Shown in pieces: positions 1 to 8,440 of a stretch of DNA of 64,000 bases. The notes under the pieces were generated by a model. The model made no database searches. It was not told the origin of the DNA and worked only from the letters and a program-made list of their open reading frames with translations. The DNA is taken from assembly GCF_030551875.1 (NCBI RefSeq), contig NZ_JAUOZU010000006.1, forward strand, positions 186,001 through 250,000. The letters run 5' to 3'. How positions within the stretch are numbered: the stretch's first letter is position 1; the number at the start of each line of letters is the position of its first letter. This DNA is from Fluviirhizobium alvei (GTDB lineage Bacteria; Pseudomonadota; Alphaproteobacteria; Rhizobiales; Rhizobiaceae). The translations under genes and the position numbers were made by a program.

Positions 1-268
1 CCATCGTGCGCATGCCGAGGCTGGCCTGAAACGGCCCGGAGAGCGACAGGCCGAAATAGAGGCCGGCGACAATAAAGAACAGGATCGGGAAGAGATAGAA
101 GGCCAGGCCGAGGGTCGCAATCCCCAGAACGAACACGATCACGGCAGCCGGGATCATCAACAGAAGAATGATCATATAGTCGATGATGAAGGCCATGACA
201 CGCCGCGTCAGCAGGCCGTCATAGGCATAGGGGGAGGTTTCCGGTGACGGATTGATGATGTCGGACAT
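1..268 (-). CDS. RDD-family membrane protein, N-terminal part (cut by window edge)
   Basis: The first 89 codons of a minus-strand gene, starting MSDIINPSPE. Residues about 15-25 contain the RDD-type segment (LLTRRVMAFIIDYMII), followed by two hydrophobic stretches rich in Ile, Leu and Phe and then a polar FQASLGMRTM segment typical of RDD proteins. A purine-rich GGAGAAGAAAGG precedes the ATG. RDD proteins are small polytopic inner-membrane proteins, some proposed to be ion transporters; the function here is unknown. The C-terminal part lies outside the window. Confidence 0.85.
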   Translation of the reverse strand, partial: MSDIINPSPETSPYAYDGLLTRRVMAFIIDYMIILLLMIPAAVIVFVLGIATLGLAFYLFPILFFIVAGLYFGLSLSGPFQASLGMRTM

Positions 269-360
269 GGACGAGCCTTTCTTCTCCGAGGGGCCAGTCA
301 GACATATGGTGATGGTGTCCATGCTGCTTCAAGTGGCAGGATCAAGACTTCCTTCAACGT

Positions 361-392
361 AAAAATGCCCGGCGGGATGAGCCCGCCGGGCA
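361..392 (-). terminator. Rho-independent terminator of the large RTX gene
   Basis: Eleven-base-pair stem (TGCCCGGCGGG at 366-376 and its complement at 382-392) with a 5-nt loop. Read on the minus strand it is followed by five T residues (AAAAA at 361-365 on the plus strand). It lies 45 bp beyond the stop of the RTX gene ending at 437. Confidence 0.85.
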
Positions 393-436
393 GAGGTCGA
401 ATGAACCGAAATCTCTGCTGTCTGCTCTCCGAAAGA

Positions 437-2719
437 TCAGAACAGGAAGCAGTCTGCGTTCAGTTCCTTGATCTTCATGTCTTCGATGAGGATCGATGTC
501 TTGCTGCCGAGTTCGATCAAAACGTCGCCGCCGACTTCGCTCATCACGCTCTTGAGGTCATTGAGCGAGGAGTACTGGTTGAACGGTTCGATGTTGATGC
601 TATCGGTGCCAACGGTGAAGTCGCTGATCGTGTCGATGCCACCAAGTCGACGGAAGATGAACGAGTCAGCACCATTGCCACCTGTCAGATCATCATTGCC
701 GCCGGCACCAAAGATCCTGTCGTCGCCGGCACCGCCATCGACAACATCGTTGCCAAGGCCGGCATAAATGCGGTCGTCACCGCCATTGCCGTTGATGCTG
801 TCCTTTCCGTTCAGGCCGTTGATCATTTCGCCGACGTTGGTGCCGTTGAGCCGGTCGGCCTTGTTCGTACCAAGAATGTCGTCGCCCGGTTCAGCAACAC
901 CTGTGACCGTGACGGTCAGCTTGCCCTGATCCTCATCGGATCCATCGGTGATCGTGTAGTTGATGGTGATCTTCGCCTTCTCACCCGGATCGAGATCGTC
1001 ACCGTTGTAGCGAACCTGCAGCCTGTTGCCGACCATAGACAGATCGACGCTGTTGACGACATCGACCGATCCGTTGCCGGAGGTGACGACAGCGTCCGAG
1101 ATATAGAGGTTGTCATCGTCGCCATCGGTATCGTTGGCGAGAACGTTGACATTCAGCGTCTTGCCTTCTTCAAGGCTTGCCTTGTCGTTGACAGCGACTG
1201 GAGCGGTGTTGTTGCTGACGATATCGAAGGTCATCTGGTGGATTTCCGAGACTTGGTCCTCGTCATCCCAGACTTTGAATTCGAGCACGGCGGCATCATC
1301 GCCAAGCCAGTCGGTCGGCGGAACCCAGGTCAGCTTGCTGAGATCGGCGGCGTCGATTTCGATGATATCGGTGATCTCGACATTGTCGAGATAGAGTGCG
1401 CCGGCGGTCGGCAGGCTGGTGATCACCACGCTATAGAGGGAATCCCCATCGACATCGGCGAAGGGGAATTCGTCGCCGGTAAACTGGTAGGTCGTGTTGT
1501 AGATGGCCGTAACGGTCGTGTCTTCGGTGGTCGGCTCGTCCTGAACCGCATTGACACTGAAGGTGATCGTGTAGTTGGTCGCCGACGTATCGCCGTCGGA
1601 ATCCGTGACCTTGAAATCGAGACCATCGAGCCCACTGGCATCCGCATCCGGCGTATAGACCAGATTGGCGATGTCGTCCGCATCAATCACATCATCCGCT
1701 TCGACGGCGTTGCCATTGAGTGTAAGTGTGCCGGCCGTCGGAAGGTTTGTGATGGTAATCGAGGCCAGCGTGTCGCCGTCAACATCCGCAAAGCCGAAGT
1801 CGGAAGCAGAGAAGGTGTAGGAGCCATCTTCGTCGAGCGTGACAGTGTTGTTCTCGGCTGTTGGCAGATCGGCAACTGCGGCAACGTCGAAGGTGACCGA
1901 ATAGGTGGTCGAAGCGACGTCATCGCTGTCGATGACCTGGAATTCCAGCCCGTCGAGACCGTTGCCATTGGCATCGGCATCCGGCGTCCAGACGAGCTTG
2001 GTGACATCGTCGATCGCAATCACAGTGTCCGCTTCGACGGCGACGCCGTTCAGGAGGAGGCTTCCGCTGGTCGGAACCGATGTGATCTTGACCGAGACCA
2101 GCGTCGCATTGGTCGAACTGGTAAAGTCGAAATCGGCGATTGAGAAAGTGTAGGAACCATCTTCCGAGAGATCGGCGGTGAAATCGCTCGACTGCGGTCC
2201 GTTGTTCAAGAGGGTTTCATAGTAGGTGCTGCCGTCCTGCCAAAGAACGGAAATTGTGCCATCGGTGCCGACGGTGATGCCATAAAGCTCTTCAGAATTG
2301 CTATCGCCGGTATCAATGCGGATATCATCGCCGATCTGATTGCCGGTCGAGTCGTAAACTGCGACATAAAGTTCGTTTGTGGTCCCAAAGCTCCTCCACG
2401 CAATCGCGTAGCCGCCATCCGGCAGAGCGACGGCTTTGGAATAGGCCTCGAAATCAGAGTCATCACCTTTGTCTGCACCGACGAGTACATTCGAGAGCAA
2501 TGTGACATTGTCGGACGTCGTCAGTGTCTGCGCGAGGTCGGAACCCTCTGCGTCGTATAAAAAGCTCAAGGTGACGGTCGACCCATTGGCGAGCGTGGCG
2601 CTGCCCTCATTGTTGCTTTCGGCATCATAGACGCTGGTGATCGTGGTGGTGGATACGCCTGAAGTGGTCGAAGTGATTGTGTAGGTCATGGGAAATCCGA
2701 TTGTCCGCCCTGGTTTCAT
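437..2719 (-). CDS. Large RTX/cadherin-like tandem-repeat protein, probable type I-secreted surface protein
   Basis: About 760 residues, acidic and rich in Asp, Gly, Thr and Ser, with no N-terminal signal peptide. An N-terminal beta-rich part is followed by three roughly 100-residue repeats (two with EDGSYTFS and a LxxLxWTPDAD-type strand), then a cadherin-like segment with VLANDTDGDDDN, and finally nonapeptide RTX calcium-binding repeats (GGDDRIYAGLGNDVVDGG and similar) followed by a DTISDF block near the C-terminus. This is the layout of type I-secreted adhesin-like proteins. No ABC/HlyD exporter genes are in the window. Start is uncertain: ATG 2719 has TTGGGGA upstream; an in-frame ATG at 2689 is an alternative. 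It sits between the RDD gene and hemB. Confidence 0.85.
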   Translation of the reverse strand: MKPGRTIGFPMTYTITSTTSGVSTTTITSVYDAESNNEGSATLANGSTVTLSFLYDAEGSDLAQTLTTSDNVTLLSNVLVGADKGDDSDFEAYSKAVALPDGGYAIAWRSFGTTNELYVAVYDSTGNQIGDDIRIDTGDSNSEELYGITVGTDGTISVLWQDGSTYYETLLNNGPQSSDFTADLSEDGSYTFSIADFDFTSSTNATLVSVKITSVPTSGSLLLNGVAVEADTVIAIDDVTKLVWTPDADANGNGLDGLEFQVIDSDDVASTTYSVTFDVAAVADLPTAENNTVTLDEDGSYTFSASDFGFADVDGDTLASITITNLPTAGTLTLNGNAVEADDVIDADDIANLVYTPDADASGLDGLDFKVTDSDGDTSATNYTITFSVNAVQDEPTTEDTTVTAIYNTTYQFTGDEFPFADVDGDSLYSVVITSLPTAGALYLDNVEITDIIEIDAADLSKLTWVPPTDWLGDDAAVLEFKVWDDEDQVSEIHQMTFDIVSNNTAPVAVNDKASLEEGKTLNVNVLANDTDGDDDNLYISDAVVTSGNGSVDVVNSVDLSMVGNRLQVRYNGDDLDPGEKAKITINYTITDGSDEDQGKLTVTVTGVAEPGDDILGTNKADRLNGTNVGEMINGLNGKDSINGNGGDDRIYAGLGNDVVDGGAGDDRIFGAGGNDDLTGGNGADSFIFRRLGGIDTISDFTVGTDSINIEPFNQYSSLNDLKSVMSEVGGDVLIELGSKTSILIEDMKIKELNADCFLF

Positions 2720-2847
2720 GATCCCCAATTGATTGGCGCCAAACCCAGCGTTTCGGATCAGGAGGGACTATCCAAAGCGACAATGAATACGATTTTAAAC
2801 AGGTATTACTATTTTTTGCTGTGGATTCTTGTAGATCTTGTTTACCT

Positions 2848-2869
2848 AAAATTGCATTCCGCAATTTTT
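2848..2869 (-). terminator. Possible hairpin terminator in the gap between the RTX gene and hemB
   Basis: AAAATTGC and GCAATTTT form an 8-bp stem with a 5-nt loop, U-rich on either strand. It lies 230 bp beyond the hemB stop and could end hemB transcripts, or shield the RTX promoter. The rest of 2720-3095 is AT-rich and holds no convincing gene; it probably carries the RTX promoter, which I could not place with confidence. Confidence 0.4.
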
Positions 2870-3095
2870 CCGAAAATAGATATATTATGCACTTATAAAA
2901 TAGGCGGCATTCCTGCGAGAAGTTTTCCCAGGGGTCAGATAATGACGGACGTTATGCGTCTGCGCCCGTTGAAATTACGGTCGTGGAAAATGTCTTGTGA
3001 TAGCCTGCGTGGTTAATCGCTGCCGGTTCACGCCGCTGCCCGAGGCCGGGAAATTGTTTGATGCATCACCGACGATGGGATCGGGCGAGCCATCA

Positions 3096-4106
3096 TCACC
3101 GCGCCAGAAGCCTGGCGACCTCGGGTGCAAAATAGGTCAGGATTCCATCGCAGCCGGCACGCTTGAAGCAGAGCAACTGTTCCATCATCACGCGTTCGCC
3201 ATCGATCCAGCCATTGGCTGCGGCTGCTTTCACCATCGCATATTCTCCGGACACCTGGTAGGCGAACACGGGCAGGCCGAACTCCTGTTTCAGCCGCCAG
3301 CACATGTCGAGATAGGGAAGGCCGGGCTTGACCATCAACATGTCGGCGCCTTCCTCGACATCGAGGGCAGCGTCGCGCAGGGCTTCCGTGCCGTTGGCGG
3401 GGTCGACATAATAGGTCTTCTTGTCGCCCTTGAGCAGGCCAGCGGTCGAGATCGCCTCGCGGTAGGGTCCATAATGCGATGACGAGAATTTTGTCGCATA
3501 GCTCATGATGCCGACATTCTGGTGGCCGCTCGCATCGAGCGCGCGACGGATGACGCCGATGCGCCCATCCATCATATCGGAAGGGGCGATGATATCGGAA
3601 CCGGCATCGGCCTGCAGAACGGCGGCACGCGCAATCGCATCGACAGTCTCGTCGTTGACGATCTCACCCTCGCGCAGAATTCCGTCATGGCCATGGCTGG
3701 TGAAGGGATCGAGCGCCACATCGGTGATGACACCAATCTCCGGCACCGCTTTCTTGATCGCCGCTGTCGCGCGATTGATGAGATTGTTGGCTTCAAGCGC
3801 ATTCGAGCCGGTCTGGTCGCGCAGGTCGAGATCGACATTCGGGAATGTTGCAAGCGCAGGAATGCCGAGATCGGCTGCCATTCGTGCAGCCTCCACCGCC
3901 TTGTCGATGCTGAGCCGGTTGACGCCGGGCATGGCCGCGATCGGATCGACGATGCCGCTACCCTCGACGATGAAGATCGGCCAGATCAGATCGTCCACCG
4001 TCAACTGGGTTTCGCGCACCATGCGACGGGTCCAGTCGGCCTTGCGCAAACGGCGCATGCGGCGATGTCCGGTGATTTCGTCAACGAGATGGGTGCGGTC
4101 TGTCAT
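3096..4106 (-). CDS. hemB: Delta-aminolevulinic acid dehydratase (porphobilinogen synthase)
   Basis: Condenses two 5-aminolevulinate molecules into porphobilinogen in cytosolic heme biosynthesis. The 336-residue protein has the normal family length. The Schiff-base lysine lies in MVKPGLPYLDM (Lys260), and the second active-site lysine in SYATKFSSSHYGPYR. The N-terminal RRMRRLRKADWTRRMVRE segment is typical of the family. The start has CAGGAC about 9 nt upstream. It is divergent from the membrane protein at 4237. Confidence 0.97.
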   Translation of the reverse strand: MTDRTHLVDEITGHRRMRRLRKADWTRRMVRETQLTVDDLIWPIFIVEGSGIVDPIAAMPGVNRLSIDKAVEAARMAADLGIPALATFPNVDLDLRDQTGSNALEANNLINRATAAIKKAVPEIGVITDVALDPFTSHGHDGILREGEIVNDETVDAIARAAVLQADAGSDIIAPSDMMDGRIGVIRRALDASGHQNVGIMSYATKFSSSHYGPYREAISTAGLLKGDKKTYYVDPANGTEALRDAALDVEEGADMLMVKPGLPYLDMCWRLKQEFGLPVFAYQVSGEYAMVKAAAANGWIDGERVMMEQLLCFKRAGCDGILTYFAPEVARLLAR

Positions 4107-4236
4107 GTTCTTGTCCTGAAAGCCGTGACGGAGATGAAGGAACCTCTCATGACTCCGGCCCTAGCATGCCATCGCCCGCTTTGCAAAAACTGTCGGCGAA
4201 CTTCCAATCTGGCCGGCAATCTTTTAGAAGAGGCGC

Positions 4237-4671
4237 ATGACCGATGAGCCGTTGACGACCAAGCGACTGTTTCTCCCCGATCTGCTGATGACCGTTCTGT
4301 TGCGCGGTGTCGCGCTCGCATGCCTCTGGTATGCCTTAAATGTCTGGTCCGGGCTGATTGGTTACGCCAACGGAGGTGCCGATCGGTTCGACCTTTTGGG
4401 ATCGGATATGAAGGCGGCGGCGTCAACCCTTGCGATCCTCTATCCGGTTGCGGCCATAGGCCTATGGCTGCGCGGGTCCTGGGGACCGGTGATCTGGGTG
4501 GTCGCGGCCATGGTCGAGATCGTCAAGCATGAAGTCTATAGCGAAATCTTCGGCGCCGACCGGATCAAGGTTCTGGTGATCGCGGCGACCGCCCTTCTTT
4601 ATATTGCCTTGCGCATCGCTATCCGTGTCGGGCGGCAGAACGAATACGAGCATTCCTTGCCGCGTCGGTAA
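4237..4671 (+). CDS. Small integral membrane protein of unknown function (probably DUF6163 family)
   Basis: 144 residues with three or four predicted membrane helices (about 12-38, 58-75, 80-95 and 113-132) and a basic C-terminus. AGAGG lies 5 nt before the ATG. I recognise it as a Rhizobiales-type protein commonly next to hemB and the MarR gene ldtR, but no biochemical role is known to me. The family name is from memory and should be checked with a profile search. It is divergent from hemB (130 bp between starts) and upstream of ldtR on the same strand. Confidence 0.75.
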   Translation: MTDEPLTTKRLFLPDLLMTVLLRGVALACLWYALNVWSGLIGYANGGADRFDLLGSDMKAAASTLAILYPVAAIGLWLRGSWGPVIWVVAAMVEIVKHEVYSEIFGADRIKVLVIAATALLYIALRIAIRVGRQNEYEHSLPRR

Positions 4672-4818
4672 GCGATTGTTCACTCTGTTGTGCGGATCGC
4701 TAAAGGTAAGATGCTGTTAATCCTGTGATTTAAGTAGAATTTTAGACGTCGCGGGTAATTTGGCTCACATAAGGCGGGAATAAAAACCAACACCGCCAGT
4801 CAAACAGTGAGGCAGAAA

Positions 4819-5331
4819 ATGAACGCGAAGCTCAAGGCCCCGGCCGCACCGGCGATCGACCCCCAAGAACAGGCGATCCATTCCCTTTATCTCGAAAGCG
4901 TCCATCTGGTCGAGCGGCTTCACCGCCGTCTCCTGGATGTGATCAAGGATGAATTCGACCGTCAGGGTCGCGACGATATCAATGCCGTGCAGGCGCTTCT
5001 GCTGTTCAATATCGGCACATCGGAACTGACCGCCGGCGAACTGCGCTCGCGTGGCTATTACATGGGCTCGAACGTATCCTACAACGTCAAGAAGCTCGTC
5101 GATCTCGGTTTCATCAACCATGCCCGGTCGCGCATCGACCGCCGCTCGGTCCGGATCTCGCTGACACCGCGTGGACAGGATGTGGCCGAAACCGTTGCCA
5201 AGCTCTATCAGCGTCACGTCGGCTCGATCGACAAGGTTGGCGGCATCGGCCAGGACGAGTTCAACAGCCTCAACAAGCTGTTGCAGCGCCTCGATCGCTT
5301 CTGGAACGACCAGATCCTCTACCGCCTCTGA
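4819..5331 (+). CDS. ldtR: MarR-type transcriptional regulator LdtR
   Basis: A 170-residue winged-helix protein. The family was characterised in Candidatus Liberibacter asiaticus and Sinorhizobium as an activator of an L,D-transpeptidase gene in osmotic tolerance. The recognition region is TAGELRSRGYYMGSNVSYNVKKLVDLGFI, followed by a wing with ARSRIDRRSVRISLTPRG. GTG at 4807 is possible, but ATG 4819 has TGAGG 6 nt upstream and is preferred. Its likely target ldtP is 1.7 kb downstream, separated by a DUF1127 gene and a LysR gene. Confidence 0.92.
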   Translation: MNAKLKAPAAPAIDPQEQAIHSLYLESVHLVERLHRRLLDVIKDEFDRQGRDDINAVQALLLFNIGTSELTAGELRSRGYYMGSNVSYNVKKLVDLGFINHARSRIDRRSVRISLTPRGQDVAETVAKLYQRHVGSIDKVGGIGQDEFNSLNKLLQRLDRFWNDQILYRL

Positions 5332-5381
5332 GGCGATCTCCCGAACAGCCAGGCATTTCCTCCAGTCTGCCTGACAAACGA

Positions 5382-5416
5382 AAAGCGCCGTGTTGTATGG
5401 GGCAACACGGCGCTTT
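5382..5416. terminator. Bidirectional terminator between ldtR and the DUF1127 gene
   Basis: A perfect 14-bp stem (AAAGCGCCGTGTTG at 5382-5395, complement at 5403-5416) with a 7-nt loop, A-rich on the left and T-rich on the right. It lies between two convergent genes and can serve both. Confidence 0.9.
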
Positions 5417-5458
5417 CGCTTGCGAAATTCTTGCGGGCCAACAGCCCGCAGGGCTCGC

Positions 5459-5683
5459 TCAGAGCCAATGGTTTCCTGCGAATGCTGGTTTTGCCTGGGT
5501 GTCGCGGAGCAAGCGTGCTTCAATGCCGACATCTGCAAGAAGCGTATCCGGAAGCCGCGCGAGCTGGTGTGCCGCCGTGCGAGCCGCCAGATAGCGTGCC
5601 ATGGCTGCCGTCACGCCATGGACGTAGGATTCAAGCGTTTCAAGGACACTATGGCTTGGGAGGATGGTTGCGAAGTCCGTCAT
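5459..5683 (-). CDS. DUF1127 small protein
   Basis: 74 residues ending in the characteristic DUF1127 motif (LARLPDTLLADVGIEARLLRD). Short Arg-rich DUF1127 proteins are common in Rhizobiaceae, where some affect phosphate uptake, RNA turnover or stress responses; the role of this copy is unknown. The ATG at 5683 was chosen because it gives the usual length; open frame continues upstream but overlaps the divergent LysR gene. It is convergent with ldtR. Confidence 0.85.
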   Translation of the reverse strand: MTDFATILPSHSVLETLESYVHGVTAAMARYLAARTAAHQLARLPDTLLADVGIEARLLRDTQAKPAFAGNHWL

Positions 5684-5806
5684 GGTATCACCGGCTGTTT
5701 CAAGGCATGTTTGATCTTGTTTGGATGATTTGCTTATGCCGCATTGACGCAAAAAGAGGAAATCGATAATTCTTGCATCATCATCAAGGAAATTTTGAAG
5801 GTCGCC

Positions 5807-6724
5807 ATGCGCGTTATGCCGGGAACGAGAGCGTTGAGAACCCTGGTTGTCGCCGGGCGGCACCTCAACTTCACCCGGGCGGCCGACGAGCTCGGCCTGA
5901 CGCCCGCTGCCGTGAGCTATCAGATCAAGGAATTTGAAGATCAGCTTGGGGTGCAGCTCTTCACACGGACGAGCCGCCACATCCGTTTGACCGAAGCAGG
6001 CACTGTCATCTGCGATGCGGCGTCCGAAGCGCTGGAAGGTTTGAACCGCGCCATGACGCGGGTGCGCAAGATGTCGCGCGGGGGTGAGCAGTTGCGCGTG
6101 ACGGTGGATCCGCAATTCGCAACAAAATGGCTGATGCGGCGAGTGGAGCTGTTTCGCGGCCGCCATCCCGGCATCGAGCTGCGCTTCGATGTGACATACG
6201 AGCTGCGCGATTTCGAACTCGATGATGTCGATGTGGCGATAAGGTTCGGCACCGGGCGCTATACCGGCCTCAAGGCGGACAGGCTGTTCGACAATGTCGT
6301 GGTTCCCGTCTGCAGCCCCAAACTGCTCACGCATGGCAAGCCGCTCCTAGAGCCGCGGGATTTGCAGGAACATACGCTGGCGCATATCGAATGGTCGCGC
6401 CAGGGTGTGACCTGGCCGAACTGGCGCATGTGGATGGCAGCAGCCGGCGTTGCCGATTTTGACGATAGCCGCACGATCGTCTTCGGCTCCTCCTCGGATG
6501 CGGTCGAAGCGGCACTGGCGGGCGAGGCGGTGGCGCTAGCCGATTTTGCCATGGTCGCGAGCGATCTTTCAGAAGGGCGCCTGATCCGGCCTTTCGAACT
6601 CAGCATCCGGGTGCCATCGGAATTCGCCTATTATCTGGTGTATCCGGCCGGACAAGCGAACGATCCCAGAATTGTGGCATTCCGGGACTGGATCACCGAG
6701 GAGGCGAGGGCGGTCCAGATATAG
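5807..6724 (+). CDS. LysR-family transcriptional regulator (GcvA-like)
   Basis: 305 residues: N-terminal helix-turn-helix (FTRAADELGLTPAAVSYQIKEFEDQLGVQLF, about residues 20-50) and a periplasmic-binding-like effector domain with VDVAIRFGTGRYTG, as in the GcvA/AmpR-like subgroup. ATG 5807 has GAAGG 5 nt upstream and fits the family length; the frame is open for 21 codons further upstream. It is divergent from the DUF1127 gene. The target and ligand are unknown. Confidence 0.88.
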   Translation: MRVMPGTRALRTLVVAGRHLNFTRAADELGLTPAAVSYQIKEFEDQLGVQLFTRTSRHIRLTEAGTVICDAASEALEGLNRAMTRVRKMSRGGEQLRVTVDPQFATKWLMRRVELFRGRHPGIELRFDVTYELRDFELDDVDVAIRFGTGRYTGLKADRLFDNVVVPVCSPKLLTHGKPLLEPRDLQEHTLAHIEWSRQGVTWPNWRMWMAAAGVADFDDSRTIVFGSSSDAVEAALAGEAVALADFAMVASDLSEGRLIRPFELSIRVPSEFAYYLVYPAGQANDPRIVAFRDWITEEARAVQI

Positions 6725-6801
6725 GAGGGCAGTCGCTTTTCACGGAAATTTCAGCGGTTTCGTGATCTCCGTTCACCGTCTCGTGACTTGCCGGTGGCAC
6801 A

Positions 6802-6849
6802 AAACGGCCACATTATCGTGTCATCTCCGCAACATCGGGGTGGCCGTTT
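6802..6849. repeat. Perfect 10-bp inverted repeat upstream of ldtP
   Basis: AAACGGCCAC at 6802-6811 and GTGGCCGTTT at 6840-6849, separated by 28 nt. No T-run follows, so it is a poor rho-independent terminator for the LysR gene. It could be a regulator site for ldtP, whose ATG is 152 bp downstream. The rest of 6725-7001 has no gene; a second small dyad (GTTGC-N7-GCAAC near 6880-6897) lies closer to ldtP. Confidence 0.5.
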
Positions 6850-7001
6850 CAGGCCGGGGTTCGATCTTGGCTGGTTTGGAGTTGCGCCTTTTGCAACCCG
6901 CGCCTAAGCGGAGACGAAATCAGCATTTTCCCAAAGTTAACCATGTTGTGCTAGGCGGAACCTTCGGGTTTCAATGTCAGGGAAATACAAAGGCTCAAGG
7001 A

Positions 7002-8309
7002 ATGTCGGAAAAGAAAGATCTCAATAGCCTGGTGTCGCGTCGCCGTTTTCTCGGAACTGCCGTTGCTTTCGGTGCACTCGGCGCAGGCGGTTCGGCATTC
7101 GCGCAGGATGTTGCGATTGACGAGATTATCAATGCGCCGCGCCGCGGAAACTGGGACGACCAGTTCGATGCCCGTGCTTCGCGCACGGCTGCTGCGGTTG
7201 CCACCAACAATCCGATCTTCGGTGCCGATGCCGCTGCCAACCTGCAGCAGGCGATCTTCGATTATGAAGCCATCGTCGCCAATGGCGGCTGGCCGCAGGT
7301 GGTCACCAATGTCAAGCTCAAGATCGGCGTCGTCGATCCGGCCGTGAGCACGCTGCGCAAGCGTTTGATGATTTCCGGTGACCTGTCGAAATCCGCCGGC
7401 CTGTCCAACTCGTTCGATTCTCTCGTCGAGGAGGGGCTGAAGCGCTTCCAGGCCCGTCACGGCTTGCCGCTCGATGGTGTTCTCGGCCAATATACGCTGA
7501 AGGCGATGAACGTGCCGGCCGACACGCGCCTGGCGCAGCTTCGTACCAACCTGACGCGCGTTCAGGCGATCACCACCGATCTCGGTTCGCGCTATGTGAT
7601 GGTCAACATTCCGGCCGCCTATATCGAGGCTGTCGAAAACAACAAGGTCGTGCAGCGCCACACCGCTGTCGTTGGTCGCGCCAGTCGCCCGACGCACATC
7701 ATCGATTCCAAGATCTATGAAGTGATCCTCAATCCCTACTGGACCTCGCCGCGCTCGATCGTCGAGAAGGACATCGTTCCGCTCATGCGCAAGGATCCGG
7801 AATATCTGAAGAAGAATTCGATCCGCCTGATCGATGGCAACGGCAACGAAGTGGCCCCGGAAACGATTGACTGGTTTGCCGACAAGGCCCCGAACCTGAC
7901 CTTCCGTCAGGATCCGGGCAAGACCAACGCGATGGCTTCGACCAAGATCAACTTCCACAACCCGAACAACGAATATATGCACGATACGCCGCAGCAGGGC
8001 CTGTTCAACAAACTCGCGCGCTTCGAATCGTCCGGCTGCGTGCGCGTGCAGAATGTGCGCGACCTTTCACTGTGGCTGCTCAAGGAGACGCCCGGCTGGA
8101 GCCGCAAGCAGATCGAAGCGACCATCAAGTCCGGTCGCAACACGCCGATCAAGCTGGCCGTCGAAGTTCCGGTCTATTTCAAATATGTCACAGCCTGGTC
8201 TGCGAAGGACCGGATCGTGCAGTTCCGCGACGATATCTACGAGATGGACGGCGCCCAGGAGCTGGTGCTGCAATCGGGCCTCAATCAGGAACCGGTCGTC
8301 GCCAACTGA
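7002..8309 (+). CDS. ldtP: Tat-exported L,D-transpeptidase with peptidoglycan-binding domain
   Basis: 435 residues. The N-terminus has a twin-arginine-type signal (SRRRFLGTAVAFGALGAGGSAFAQ, about 12-36). A PG_binding_1 repeat follows (EEGLKRFQARHGLPLDG, about 140-175), then a YkuD catalytic domain whose active site is in SSGCVRV (Cys346-Cys348 region), with upstream His residues. It makes 3-3 crosslinks or anchors proteins in the periplasm. AAGGA precedes the ATG; an upstream in-frame extension is open but lacks the signal context. Orthologs are activated by LdtR, encoded 1.7 kb upstream. Assignment as LdtP rests on this context. Confidence 0.9.
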   Translation: MSEKKDLNSLVSRRRFLGTAVAFGALGAGGSAFAQDVAIDEIINAPRRGNWDDQFDARASRTAAAVATNNPIFGADAAANLQQAIFDYEAIVANGGWPQVVTNVKLKIGVVDPAVSTLRKRLMISGDLSKSAGLSNSFDSLVEEGLKRFQARHGLPLDGVLGQYTLKAMNVPADTRLAQLRTNLTRVQAITTDLGSRYVMVNIPAAYIEAVENNKVVQRHTAVVGRASRPTHIIDSKIYEVILNPYWTSPRSIVEKDIVPLMRKDPEYLKKNSIRLIDGNGNEVAPETIDWFADKAPNLTFRQDPGKTNAMASTKINFHNPNNEYMHDTPQQGLFNKLARFESSGCVRVQNVRDLSLWLLKETPGWSRKQIEATIKSGRNTPIKLAVEVPVYFKYVTAWSAKDRIVQFRDDIYEMDGAQELVLQSGLNQEPVVAN

Positions 8310-8336
8310 ACCGCGTCTCATTTACGAACATCGATC

Positions 8337-8362
8337 AACCCGGGCTCCTGGCTCGGGTTTTT
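8337..8362 (+). terminator. Rho-independent terminator of ldtP
   Basis: Nine-base-pair stem (AACCCGGGC with GCTCGGGTT, one G-T pair), 5-nt loop, then a run of five T. It lies 28 bp after the ldtP stop. Confidence 0.85.
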
Positions 8363-8440
8363 CGTATTGGGGTTGATTGCGCGCAATGCACCGTCAGCGA
8401 GAGCGCCTAGACTATTTCCATATTACTCATGGAGGTTTCT

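Noticed and set aside
365-2143. 592-codon open frame on the plus strand opposite the large RTX gene
   Set aside because: It is the mirror of repetitive, GC-biased RTX coding sequence; its translation is Val/Asp-rich without domains, while the minus strand shows clear repeats and RTX motifs.
2729-3016. 95-codon open frame in the gap between the RTX gene and hemB
   Set aside because: It begins opposite the RTX start region, has atypical codon use and no motif; probably non-coding.
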